This document shows, in pieces, positions 7,869 through 16,247 of a stretch of DNA of 64,000 nt; within the stretch, counting starts at the first letter, position 1; each line of letters starts with the position of its first letter. Source of the stretch: Tepidiforma sp. (GTDB lineage: Bacteria; Chloroflexota; Dehalococcoidia; Tepidiformales; Tepidiformaceae); the NCBI RefSeq assembly GCF_026003995.1, contig NZ_BPIG01000001.1:693444-757443 (forward strand). Direction: 5' to 3'. The position numbers were made by a program, and so were the translations under genes. Under the pieces are notes generated by a model. It saw only the letters and a program-made list of their open reading frames with translations. It did not search any database and was not told the origin of the DNA.

Positions 7869-10800
7869 TCAGTCGGGGACGTCGAACAGGCGAACACGCG
7901 CTGCGCCGCCCTCGACGATCCAGAGCTTACCATCGGGGGTTTCGACCATCCCGTAGGGACGGGACAGGGGTTCGGCCCCGCCTCTTACGGTGGCGAGGAG
8001 GCGGCCTTCCGGCGAGTAGATGCGGACGAGGCCGACCGCGGGGAGGCTGACGGCGACGCGGCCGTCGCTGAGGACGCGGAGATAGGGCTTATCGACGACG
8101 TCCTGGCCGCCCCAGCCGTCGACCGGGAATTCGCGGATGAAGGCGCCGTCGAGCCCGAGCACCTGAACGCGGCGGTTGTACATGTCGGCGACGTAGACGG
8201 TGCGGTCAGGACCGAGCGCGAGACCGACGGGCTCATCGAACTGGCCCGGCCCGGCGCCCGGGCCGCCGATGGTGCGGAGGTACTCGCCGGCGAGCGAGTA
8301 CACCTGGATGCGGTCGTTGCCGGTGTCGGTGACCCAGAGTTCGCCGTCCGGGGTGACGACGGCGTCGCGGGGCCCGAAGAGGTCGAAGGGACCGGGCGCG
8401 GCGCCGGTCGGCGGCTGGCCGAACGTGACGACCGGCCGAAGGGCGGCATCGAAGATGCGGATGCGCCAGCCGAAGGTGTCCGCCACGATGACCTCGCCGT
8501 TCGGGCCGATGGCGAGGCCCCACGGCTCCGACTGCTCGGCGGAGTTCTGCGGGTCGATACGGATATCGACGGCCTGGAGGAGGTTGCCGGCGGCGTCGAA
8601 CTTCTGCAGCCGGCGGGTCGCGCTGTCGATGACGTAGAGGTTGCCGGCGGCGTCGCGTTCGATATCGACGGGGCTGAAGAACTGGCCCGGCTGGTGGCCG
8701 GCGCCGCCGAACACGGGCCTGCCCTCGCTGTCGACGGTGGGCCGCGGCGGTTCGACGGGCTCCGGGCGAAGGCGCCCGGTCGCGGGGTCGAAATTCGCCA
8801 GGAGGAAAGCGTAGGCGTCGGTCGAGCCGGGCGGCCGGCCGGGGTCGTGGTCGCGCCAGTAGGCGGCCCAGGCTGTCAGCCAGCCGCGGTCGAGGAAGCC
8901 GGTCGCGATGTGCTTCCAAGTCGCGAGGCGGAAGGGCCCGCAGTTGCCGCCGCGGGAGGTGCAGGGTTGGCCGGGCTCGACGTCCATCGCCCACTTGTAG
9001 GTTTCGTCGTACCACCAGCGGTGGGGGTAGCGGACGGGCGCGGCGTAGACGGTCGTGGTCGGCCGGGCGAGGTAGTCCTGGATGCGGCCGAGGTTGCCGG
9101 CGGCGACGAGCATGACGTCGTACTGCCCGGCGGGCGGGCCGGCGGAGAAGTCGAGGTAGGAGACCTTGCGGTAGTCGCGGAGGTACCAGGCCCAGGGCCA
9201 GGCGAACGAATCGGTCGTGTCGACGGCGATGGGGAGGTCGTAGCCGAGGCCGGTCGCGGCAGCGAGCTGGTTGATCTGGTCGGCGATGTCCTTCAGCTGG
9301 GGCGAGCTCTGGGTATAGACGAGGAGGTCCTTGGGCACGTCGCCGCGTTCGAAGGTGGCGCGGACCATCGTCCGGGCCGAGAACGGCGCGAGCGCGCCGA
9401 CGAGGACGACGGCGAGGATGGCGGGGAGGGCAGCCCGTCCGAGTGGGCGGGCGAGGGAGGCAACGGCGGCCGCGGCGGCGGCGACGATACCGAGCCGCGC
9501 CGCCTGCATGGCCGCGCCGCCGGGCAGATAGGCGATGACGAGGAGCGCGCCGAAGCCGACGAGCGCGGCAGCAGCCAGCGTGACGAGGAGGCGGGCGGAC
9601 ACGGGCGGACGCTCCCGCCAGGCGTCCCAGGCGCGCTGGATGCTCCACGCAGCGAGCAGGCACGCCGGGAGTGCGATGTGGGTGTTGAGCCAGGGCATCT
9701 TTTCGGCGCCCCAGGAGAGGGCGAGCCAGATGCCGACCAGCCATGCCGCGAGGAAGCGCGAGAAAGCGTCGCCGCGGACGACGGCCCACCAGCCGCCGAG
9801 CAGGACGAGCGCAAGCGGCAGGAATTCGTAGGCGAACATCAGCAGGTGGTAGTAGAACCAGGGCTGCTCGCCGCGGTGCGCGTCCTGCTGGCTGTACCAG
9901 TAATCGAGCGAGCCCCAGGGGCCGCTCACGAGGCCGTGGAGGTTCGTCCAGAGCGAGGTCATGAGCGTGAGGTAGACGAGGGCACTGAGCGCAAAGGCGA
10001 TGCCCCAGACTTTCGGGCGCCACTGCAGGCCGGCGAAGGCCGCGAGGCTCGTGGTGACCGTGAACAGGCCGACGAGCGCGATGCGGTCGCGGACGTCGAT
10101 GGGGCCCTGCAAGCTTTTCTCCCAGCTCAGGCGGTCCTTCTCGAGGATGCCGAGCGGCTCGAGGAGGGTGACGCGGGCGACCGGCGTGAGCAGCGGCAGG
10201 CAGAAGGTGCCGAGGAGGAGGAGCACTTCGCCAGGGCGAGGCAGGTCGTCGGCCCAGTCGAGCCGGCGGCGGAGCGCGCCGATGAACGGCCAGAAGGCCG
10301 CGAGGAGCCAGGCATAGGGCGCGAAGGCGATGGTGAGGGCAAAGCGCCGGAACGGCGTATCGAGGCGCGCGGTGCTGCGGATGCGGTCTTCGAGCGCGGC
10401 GCGCTCGGGCGGCGAGAGGTCGAGCGCGGCGAGCCGGGCGAGGTCTTCGCGGGCGAACCGCTCGGTTCGGCCTTCGAGGGTGCGCTTCGCCAGCAGCGCG
10501 GCGAGGTAGAGGTCGAGGTAGACGAGCATCACCGCGAAGACGAGGAAGGAGCCTTCTTTGGTCAGCACGTTGCCGGTGAACCCGGCAGCGAACACGTAGA
10601 GCCAGCGGACGCGGCCCTCGTCGATGTAGCGCCACATGGCGGCGACCATGAGGAGCGTGAACGCGGCCATGTAGATGTCTTCGCGGAAAAAGCGGCTGAA
10701 GTAGACGAGGGTGGGGGAGAAGGCGATGAGGGCGACCGCGGCGAAGGTGCCGACCGGGCCGAGCCGGCGCCGGAGGAGCAGGGGGAGGGCGACGAGCGCG

Positions 10801-11117
10801 GTGCCGGCGACGGCGGCGGAGAGGCGGCTGGTGTAGTCGTTCGCGCCGAAGATGAAGAAGACGGCGGCCTGGACGTGGTAGTAGAACGGGCCGTGGAAGA
10901 TGGGGCTGTGGCGGTAGTTGCCCTGGAGGAGGCCCCACGACCACTGGGCGTGGATGCTCTCGTCGTGGTGGAGGGCGCGGGCGCCGAGGTCCCACGTCCG
11001 GAGCAGCACGGCGGCGGCGAAGACGAGGGCGTACAGCACGACCTCGGCCGTCAGCGGGATGTGGCAGGCGAGCGCGCGTTCGAGGAGAGCGGGTCGGGCG
11101 GGAGCGGCGGCGGTCAC
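7869..11117 (-). CDS. TIGR03663 (Agl23-like) GT-C membrane protein fused to a C-terminal NHL beta-propeller
   Basis: A 1082-aa protein. Residues from about 1 to 560 are a multi-span membrane region with the invariant TIGR03663 features: the DE dipeptide in LGARALHHDESIHAQWSW (first extracytoplasmic loop, as in GT39/PMT transferases) and HGP in SPIFHGPFYYH. Residues from about 560 to 800 form an extracytoplasmic domain (VYTQSSPQLKDIADQINQL). The last ~270 residues contain six NHL blades (for example GQFFSPVDIERDAAGNLYVID, PRDAVVTPDGELWVTDTGN, PVGLALGPDRTVYVADMYN), enough for a closed propeller outside the cell. TIGR03663 proteins usually occur with TIGR03662 proteins, and one is encoded two genes upstream. 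A glycosyl transfer or carrier-binding role is inferred. The ATG at 11117 overlaps the upstream gene (ATGA). The frame is intact. Confidence 0.85.
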   Translation of the reverse strand: MTAAAPARPALLERALACHIPLTAEVVLYALVFAAAVLLRTWDLGARALHHDESIHAQWSWGLLQGNYRHSPIFHGPFYYHVQAAVFFIFGANDYTSRLSAAVAGTALVALPLLLRRRLGPVGTFAAVALIAFSPTLVYFSRFFREDIYMAAFTLLMVAAMWRYIDEGRVRWLYVFAAGFTGNVLTKEGSFLVFAVMLVYLDLYLAALLAKRTLEGRTERFAREDLARLAALDLSPPERAALEDRIRSTARLDTPFRRFALTIAFAPYAWLLAAFWPFIGALRRRLDWADDLPRPGEVLLLLGTFCLPLLTPVARVTLLEPLGILEKDRLSWEKSLQGPIDVRDRIALVGLFTVTTSLAAFAGLQWRPKVWGIAFALSALVYLTLMTSLWTNLHGLVSGPWGSLDYWYSQQDAHRGEQPWFYYHLLMFAYEFLPLALVLLGGWWAVVRGDAFSRFLAAWLVGIWLALSWGAEKMPWLNTHIALPACLLAAWSIQRAWDAWRERPPVSARLLVTLAAAALVGFGALLVIAYLPGGAAMQAARLGIVAAAAAAVASLARPLGRAALPAILAVVLVGALAPFSARTMVRATFERGDVPKDLLVYTQSSPQLKDIADQINQLAAATGLGYDLPIAVDTTDSFAWPWAWYLRDYRKVSYLDFSAGPPAGQYDVMLVAAGNLGRIQDYLARPTTTVYAAPVRYPHRWWYDETYKWAMDVEPGQPCTSRGGNCGPFRLATWKHIATGFLDRGWLTAWAAYWRDHDPGRPPGSTDAYAFLLANFDPATGRLRPEPVEPPRPTVDSEGRPVFGGAGHQPGQFFSPVDIERDAAGNLYVIDSATRRLQKFDAAGNLLQAVDIRIDPQNSAEQSEPWGLAIGPNGEVIVADTFGWRIRIFDAALRPVVTFGQPPTGAAPGPFDLFGPRDAVVTPDGELWVTDTGNDRIQVYSLAGEYLRTIGGPGAGPGQFDEPVGLALGPDRTVYVADMYNRRVQVLGLDGAFIREFPVDGWGGQDVVDKPYLRVLSDGRVAVSLPAVGLVRIYSPEGRLLATVRGGAEPLSRPYGMVETPDGKLWIVEGGAARVRLFDVPD

Positions 11118-12742
11118 GGCTGCTCCCGGATGTAGACGGCTGCGGGGAGGTCGCGCACGGGTAGAGTATTGCGGTTCGCCAGCCAGCGGAGATAGTCGAG
11201 GAATCCGCTATCTGGACCGCGCCTTTCCCGGAGGACGGCCCAGCGGCCTTCGAACGTGCGGAAGCCTTCGGGCGGCGCACCGGCAGCTTCCCAGATGACG
11301 ACGCTGGCGTTCGGCGGGATGCGGCTCGCAGCGACGAGGCCCCGGCTGCCGCGGAGAGGCCAGGTGAGCGCGTCCGCGAGCGAGGGGTGGATGGCGACGA
11401 TGCCGACGGGGTCGCGGGCCGGACCCGTGACGATATCGCGGATTTCGCTGGCCTGGAGGGTGGTAACGGGCGACGGGAGCGGCTCGTTCGGGCTGCCGCC
11501 GGCTACGGCGAATCCGCCGGCAAGCCACGGGACGGCAGCGGCTGCGGCGAGCGGAAGGATGGCGACGGCGCGTGTCGCCGGCCAGCGGAGGAGGAGGGTC
11601 AACCCGCCGGCGATGACGCCGGCCAGCACGACGACGGCGACGACTTCGCTCCCCGGGCCGACGCGGCCGAGCCGGGCCCAGTCGAGGAGCGGCCCGAGGA
11701 GGGTCGCGGCGGCGAGGAGCGCGCCCGCGAGCGGCCAGCCGGCACGGCGCCAGTCGGCGCTGCCCAGCGAGTCGACGAGCCACGCGAGGGCGCGGCCCGC
11801 GAGCGGCGCGGCGCTCGCCGTGAGCGACAGCACGGCGAGGGGGTCGCGGCTGCCCCCGGCGGCGAAACACCAGGCGAGGCTGACGCCGAACCAGGCGGCG
11901 AACAACCGGTCGAGCCCGTCGCCGAGCAGCGCGGCCCGGCCGCGGGCGGCGCGGATGGCGAGGTAGCCGCCGGCGACGACGGCCGGCCCCCAGGCGTAGA
12001 GCGCGACCAGGCGGCGCGTCGTCTCGGTCGACCAGCCAGCATCGAAGCCCGCGGCGACAAGGTCGAAGGGCGGCACCGTGATGCCCTGCCAGCCAGCCCC
12101 GAAGCCGAAGCTGGCTGCGAGGACGCCGAGCGCGGCGCCGGCGGCGGCGAAGCCGGCTGCGGGCTTGCGCCAGTCCGCGCGGGGGTGCGTGAGTGCTGCC
12201 GCCAGCAGCAGCGCGAGGGGGAGCGGCCCGGCGGCGGCGAAGAGGAACGCGGCGACGGTAATGACGGGCGGCCGGGGGCCGAGCACCGCGAGCGCAGCGA
12301 GGATGCCCGCCATGAGGGGAACGTCGAAGGCTGCGGCCGTTGCCGCCGGGCCGAAGGCGATCTGCAGCGGGTCGAACGCGAGGACGAGCAGCGTCGCGAT
12401 GGCGGCGGGTTCGCCGATGCGCCGGCGGAGCAGGAACAGCGAGGCGGGCACGGTCAGCGACGCTGCGAGCGCGGCGAGCCGCGGCAGCGTCTCGCTATCG
12501 TCGAGGCGGAGCAGGAGCGCGGAGAGGGCCTGGAAGAGCGTCGGCACGTAGCGGGCGTCGTCGATGCCGGCGCGCGCCTGCCATGCGCCAGAGAGCGACC
12601 AGAGTTCGAGGCCGCCGACCGGCAGCTTCACGAACGCGAGGAGCCGCATGGCGGCGTAAACGGCGGCAGCGGCAGTCCACGCGGCTGCCGCGACGGTGAT
12701 GCCCCGGGGGCCCGCTGCGGTGGAGGTGGCGCTAGTCGTCAT
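11114..12742 (-). CDS. polytopic membrane protein, GT-C-like, function unknown
   Basis: This 542-aa protein is not recognised as a named family. It has about 11-12 hydrophobic segments and a C-terminal soluble tail of about 110 residues (TTLQASEIRDIVTGPARDP onward). The N-terminal topology, one helix and then a loop with GGLELWSLSGAW and GIDDARYVPTLFQALSALLLRL, resembles the first loop of GT39-type transferases, but the paired acidic motif is weak. It lies between the DUF2298 and TIGR03663 genes with 4-nt ATGA overlaps on both sides. It is thus translationally coupled to both and probably part of the same complex or pathway. Confidence 0.7.
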   Translation of the reverse strand: MTTSATSTAAGPRGITVAAAAWTAAAAVYAAMRLLAFVKLPVGGLELWSLSGAWQARAGIDDARYVPTLFQALSALLLRLDDSETLPRLAALAASLTVPASLFLLRRRIGEPAAIATLLVLAFDPLQIAFGPAATAAAFDVPLMAGILAALAVLGPRPPVITVAAFLFAAAGPLPLALLLAAALTHPRADWRKPAAGFAAAGAALGVLAASFGFGAGWQGITVPPFDLVAAGFDAGWSTETTRRLVALYAWGPAVVAGGYLAIRAARGRAALLGDGLDRLFAAWFGVSLAWCFAAGGSRDPLAVLSLTASAAPLAGRALAWLVDSLGSADWRRAGWPLAGALLAAATLLGPLLDWARLGRVGPGSEVVAVVVLAGVIAGGLTLLLRWPATRAVAILPLAAAAAVPWLAGGFAVAGGSPNEPLPSPVTTLQASEIRDIVTGPARDPVGIVAIHPSLADALTWPLRGSRGLVAASRIPPNASVVIWEAAGAPPEGFRTFEGRWAVLRERRGPDSGFLDYLRWLANRNTLPVRDLPAAVYIREQP

Positions 12743-15169
12743 GGCGGGCTGACCGGTTCATAGTGCGGCAGGCGGTAGATACGGTAACGGCCGGATTCGA
12801 AGACCCGGTCGAGGAAGGCATCGTAGTCGGGGAGCGGGCCGGGGTAGCGGGAGAGTTCGACGCTGCCGACGACGAGGTAGTCGGCGCCGTACTCCCGCAT
12901 CGCGGCGAGGACGGCGTCCGGATTCGAGGCGAGGTACGCCTGGTCGACGGCGTCCTGGCGGGCGAGGAAGCGCTCGCGGTTCGCCGGCGAATCGCCACGC
13001 CACTGGATTTCGTGGAAGTACCAGCCGATGGGGACCTGGCGGCCGGTGCGGGAGGCGACGCGACCGGCATCGGTGTAGTCGACGCCGGCATCGACCATGC
13101 GGCGGCTGCCGTCGGCCTCGACGACCCAGCGGCGGCCGGTGGCTTCGATGAGGACTGCGCCGGGCGGGACGTTGTCCTCGACCCACCGGACGAGGGAGTA
13201 TTCACCCGGGTCGGCCGATTGCAGCCAGGCGAGGCCGTCGATGGCGGTCGGGCGGCTGAAGCCTTCGGTGCGGTTGAAGGCAGCGAGGAGCGGGTAGACG
13301 AGGCCGCCGGCGAGGAGGATGGCCGCCGCGGGGACCGCCGCGCGGGCGGCGATGCGGCGGGGCGCGCTCGCGCCCGCGGCGCCGCGCAACGACGTCGCGA
13401 GAAGGCCGGCGGCAGCGACCGACCCGGAGATGCCGAGGAGCAGCCACGCCTGGTAACTGAGCTTGAAGACCGTATTCAGGCGGGGGACGGACCCGAAGAA
13501 GACGTCGCGGACGAGGAAGAGTTCGGCGCCGTAGAGCAGGAGCACACCGGCGGCCCCGAACGCAGCGGCCGGAGCTGCGCCGCTCCGCCGGGCGGCGAGC
13601 GCCAGCGCCAGCGCGGCGAGCGCCCAGGTGAGGCCGCCGTACACGGCGAGCATGACCCAGCCGGCGGTGCCCCGGTTCTCCGCGGCAGCGGGGAGGTCGC
13701 CGCGGAGAGCGGCGAGACCAACCCAGCCGATGAAGGGGAGCACCGCAGCCCAGCCGGCCACGGCGGCGGGCGGCCCCAGGCGCCGGAACCCGGGCGCGAA
13801 GGCGAGGAGGCCGAGGCCGGCGAAGGTCAGCGGGACGCCGAACTGGAGGAATGCGTGGGCCGGCCGCGTGCCTTCGCCGGTGTAGGCGTAGAGACCGCTC
13901 GCCTGGGAGCTGAAGGTCAGCCACCACGGGGCATAGAGCGCGAGCGCGAGGAGCCCAGCGGGGGGCGAGCCAGCCGGCCGCCGCCGCCATGGCCCGGGCG
14001 AGCGGCTGCTCCCGCGCGTTTCGGGCGATAACGGCCAGGCCGAGGAGTGCGGAGAAGGTCACCACGTCCCACGTGTTCTGGAACGCGAGGCCGCCGAAGA
14101 TGACGGCCGCTGCCGCGGGGCGCGAGGGCCACCGGGCTGCAGCGCGCCAATCGAGGCTGCCCCGGGCGCGCCAGAGCGCGGCGGCGAAGGCCGCTGCCAG
14201 CGTCATGAGGGGCAGGGCCATGACGTGCGGGTGGAGGTCGCCGAGGAGGAAGCTGAAGAACGGGAACTCGGTGATCGTGCCGGGGATGACGCGGGAGCCG
14301 CGCCACCAGAACCAGTACTCGGTGGGATACCACGCGGAGGTGCGCTGGCCGGGCAGGCCGGCGTAGCAGTCAGCGGACTGGCCGGGTTCGCACGGGAGCA
14401 GGTTCTCGACGCCGAAGGCGCGGTAGAGCGGCTCGCTGTAGCGTTCGTGCGCGGCAGCCCATTCGAAGACGGCGGACAGCGAGCCGACGAAGAGGACGAG
14501 CGCGAGGGCGACGGCGGGTGCTGCGGCGGCGAACCGGCGCGACCTGCGGAGGAGGGCCCAGCGGGCGAGCGCCCACGTGAGCGAAACGAGCCCGCACGCG
14601 GTCGCGGCGAAGGTCGCGGCGAGACCGAGGTTGTACCCGCTCGAGGCGGGGATGCCGGCGATCGAGGCGAGGACGCCGACCTGCAGGTAGCCGAAGTAGT
14701 AGTAGCTGACGGGTTCGCCGGCGAGCCACGGGTCGCGGGGCGGGTAGTCGGGCGAGACCATGGTGGCATTGAGAAAGAGCAGGTCCATGGGCTGCTCGGT
14801 GCCGACGATCTCGGCGTTGTAGGAGCGGAAGGCGGTGGACGCGAGGAAGGCGCCGGTGAAGATGCTGGCCGCGATAGCTGCGCCGGCGGCGATGCGGGTG
14901 AGTTCGCGCCGCTGCAGGCGGAGCCGGCCGGCGACCTGTGCGGCCACCGCGGCAGCGAGGGCGGCGGCAAGGAGGTAGCTGCCGCGGCCGGGCGGCAGGA
15001 CTGCAGCCGTGCGGAGGAGGAACAACGGGAGGGAGACGGCCAGGAGGCCGAGCGGCACGGCGAACCCGGCACCGGCATCCGGGAAGCGCCGGAAGATGGC
15101 GACGGCGAACGGGAGGCCGATCGCGCCCAGCAGCATCGCGGCGAGCCAGGCGGCGAGCACGGCCTCCAT
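12739..15169 (-). CDS. DUF2298 / TIGR03662 (Chlor_Arch_YYY) membrane protein (frameshifted as sequenced)
   Basis: The restored protein is about 809 aa, matching the 700-900 aa single-domain class of this family. The N-terminal half has multiple membrane helices and the signature EPVSYYYFGYLQVGVLA after DYPPRDPWLAG, then TEFPFFSFLLGDLHPHVMALP and FQNTWDVVTF. The C-terminal half adds more helices (VRDVFFGSVPRLNTVFKLSYQAW) and an extracytoplasmic tail (SLVRWVEDNVPPGAVLIEATG). The frame breaks in a G6 run at 13960-13965; five bases instead of six restores WLAPAGLLALALYAPWWLT. It overlaps the next gene by ATGA and starts 6 nt after ftsY. Function is unknown, but the family co-occurs with TIGR03663 proteins as here. 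Confidence 0.85.
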
Positions 15170-15175
15170 GGCGGC

Positions 15176-16186
15176 TCAGGCGAGGAGCGAGTCGACGAAC
15201 TCGACCGGGTCGAAGGGGGCGAGGTCGTCCATCCGTTCGCCCGTGCCGATGAAGCGGACCGGCAGGCCGAGTTCGTGCGCGATGGCGAAGGCGATGCCGC
15301 CCTTCGCGGTGCCGTCGAGCTTCGCGAGGACGATGCCGGTCACGCCGACCGCGTCCGTGAAGGTGCGGGCCTGGAGGAGCCCGTTCTGGCCGGTCGTGGC
15401 GTCGAGGACGAGGAGCGTCTCATGCGGCGCGGACGGGTCTTTGCGTTTGATGACGCGGTCGACCTTCTTCAGCTCCTGCATGAGGTTGGACTTGGTGTGG
15501 AGGCGGCCGGCGGTGTCGATGATGACGATATCCGCTTTCGACGATTCAGCGGCGGCGAGAGTATCGAACGCGACGGCCCCCGGGTCGGCACCCGGCTGGT
15601 GGGCGACGACGCGGACGCCGACGCGCTCGCCCCAGACCTTGAGCTGGTCGGTGGCGGCTGCGCGGAAGGTATCGGCCGCGCCGAGGATGACGGTCGCCCC
15701 GTCGCGCTTGAAGGCGTGGGCCATCTTCGCGATGGTCGTCGTCTTGCCGGCCCCGTTGACGCCGACGACGAGGATGACAAGGGGCGGCGCGATGTCGCCG
15801 CGGACCCATGCGGGGGGCGTTTCGCCGGGTTCGCGCAGGATGGCGATGAGTTCTTCGCGGAGGAGTTCGCGGACGCGGGCGGACTGTTTCACGCCCTCCT
15901 TCTTCACCCGCTGGCGCACGCGGTCGAGGACGGTGGAGGCCGTTTCGAGGCCGGTGTCGGCGCCGATGAGGATTTCCTCGAGCTCGTCCCAGAGGGTGTC
16001 GTCGAAATCGGCGCGTTCGAAGAGGGCGCCGAGGCGGCCGAAGAAGCCGCGGCGAGTGCGTTCGACGGCGCGGCCGGTCTGCTCGTGGAGCTCGGCGCGT
16101 TCTTCGGGCGTCGGCTCTTCCGGCGGCGGGGCGGCGGCTTCGCCGGGCAGCTGGGGTTCAGCAGGCTTGCGGCGCCAGAACCTCAA
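15176..16186 (-). CDS. ftsY: signal recognition particle receptor FtsY
   Basis: FtsY is the GTPase that docks SRP-ribosome complexes at the inner membrane. The protein is 336 aa with a short acidic, proline-rich A region (residues 1-40), an N domain with FFGRLGALFERADFDDTLWDELEEILIGAD, and a G domain with VGVNGAGKTTTIAKMA (P-loop), ADTFRAAATDQL, DTAGRLHTKSNLM, TGIVLAKLDGTAKGG and FIGTGERMDDLAPFDP. It follows smc by 61 nt and precedes DUF2298 by 6 nt. The rnc-smc-ftsY order is common in bacteria. The downstream membrane cluster may share this transcript. Confidence 0.95.
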   Translation of the reverse strand: MRFWRRKPAEPQLPGEAAAPPPEEPTPEERAELHEQTGRAVERTRRGFFGRLGALFERADFDDTLWDELEEILIGADTGLETASTVLDRVRQRVKKEGVKQSARVRELLREELIAILREPGETPPAWVRGDIAPPLVILVVGVNGAGKTTTIAKMAHAFKRDGATVILGAADTFRAAATDQLKVWGERVGVRVVAHQPGADPGAVAFDTLAAAESSKADIVIIDTAGRLHTKSNLMQELKKVDRVIKRKDPSAPHETLLVLDATTGQNGLLQARTFTDAVGVTGIVLAKLDGTAKGGIAFAIAHELGLPVRFIGTGERMDDLAPFDPVEFVDSLLA

Positions 16187-16247
16187 TGGGGCACTCCTCG
16201 CGAGGGGCTGGGAGCGATGGTAGCCGGGCGGCGGTTAGGGGACAGGG

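Noticed and set aside
13960-13965. Programmed ribosomal frameshift in the DUF2298 gene
   Set aside because: A G6/C6 run is a common sequencing-error site, and five other genes in the window show single extra bases, some not in runs, so error is more likely.
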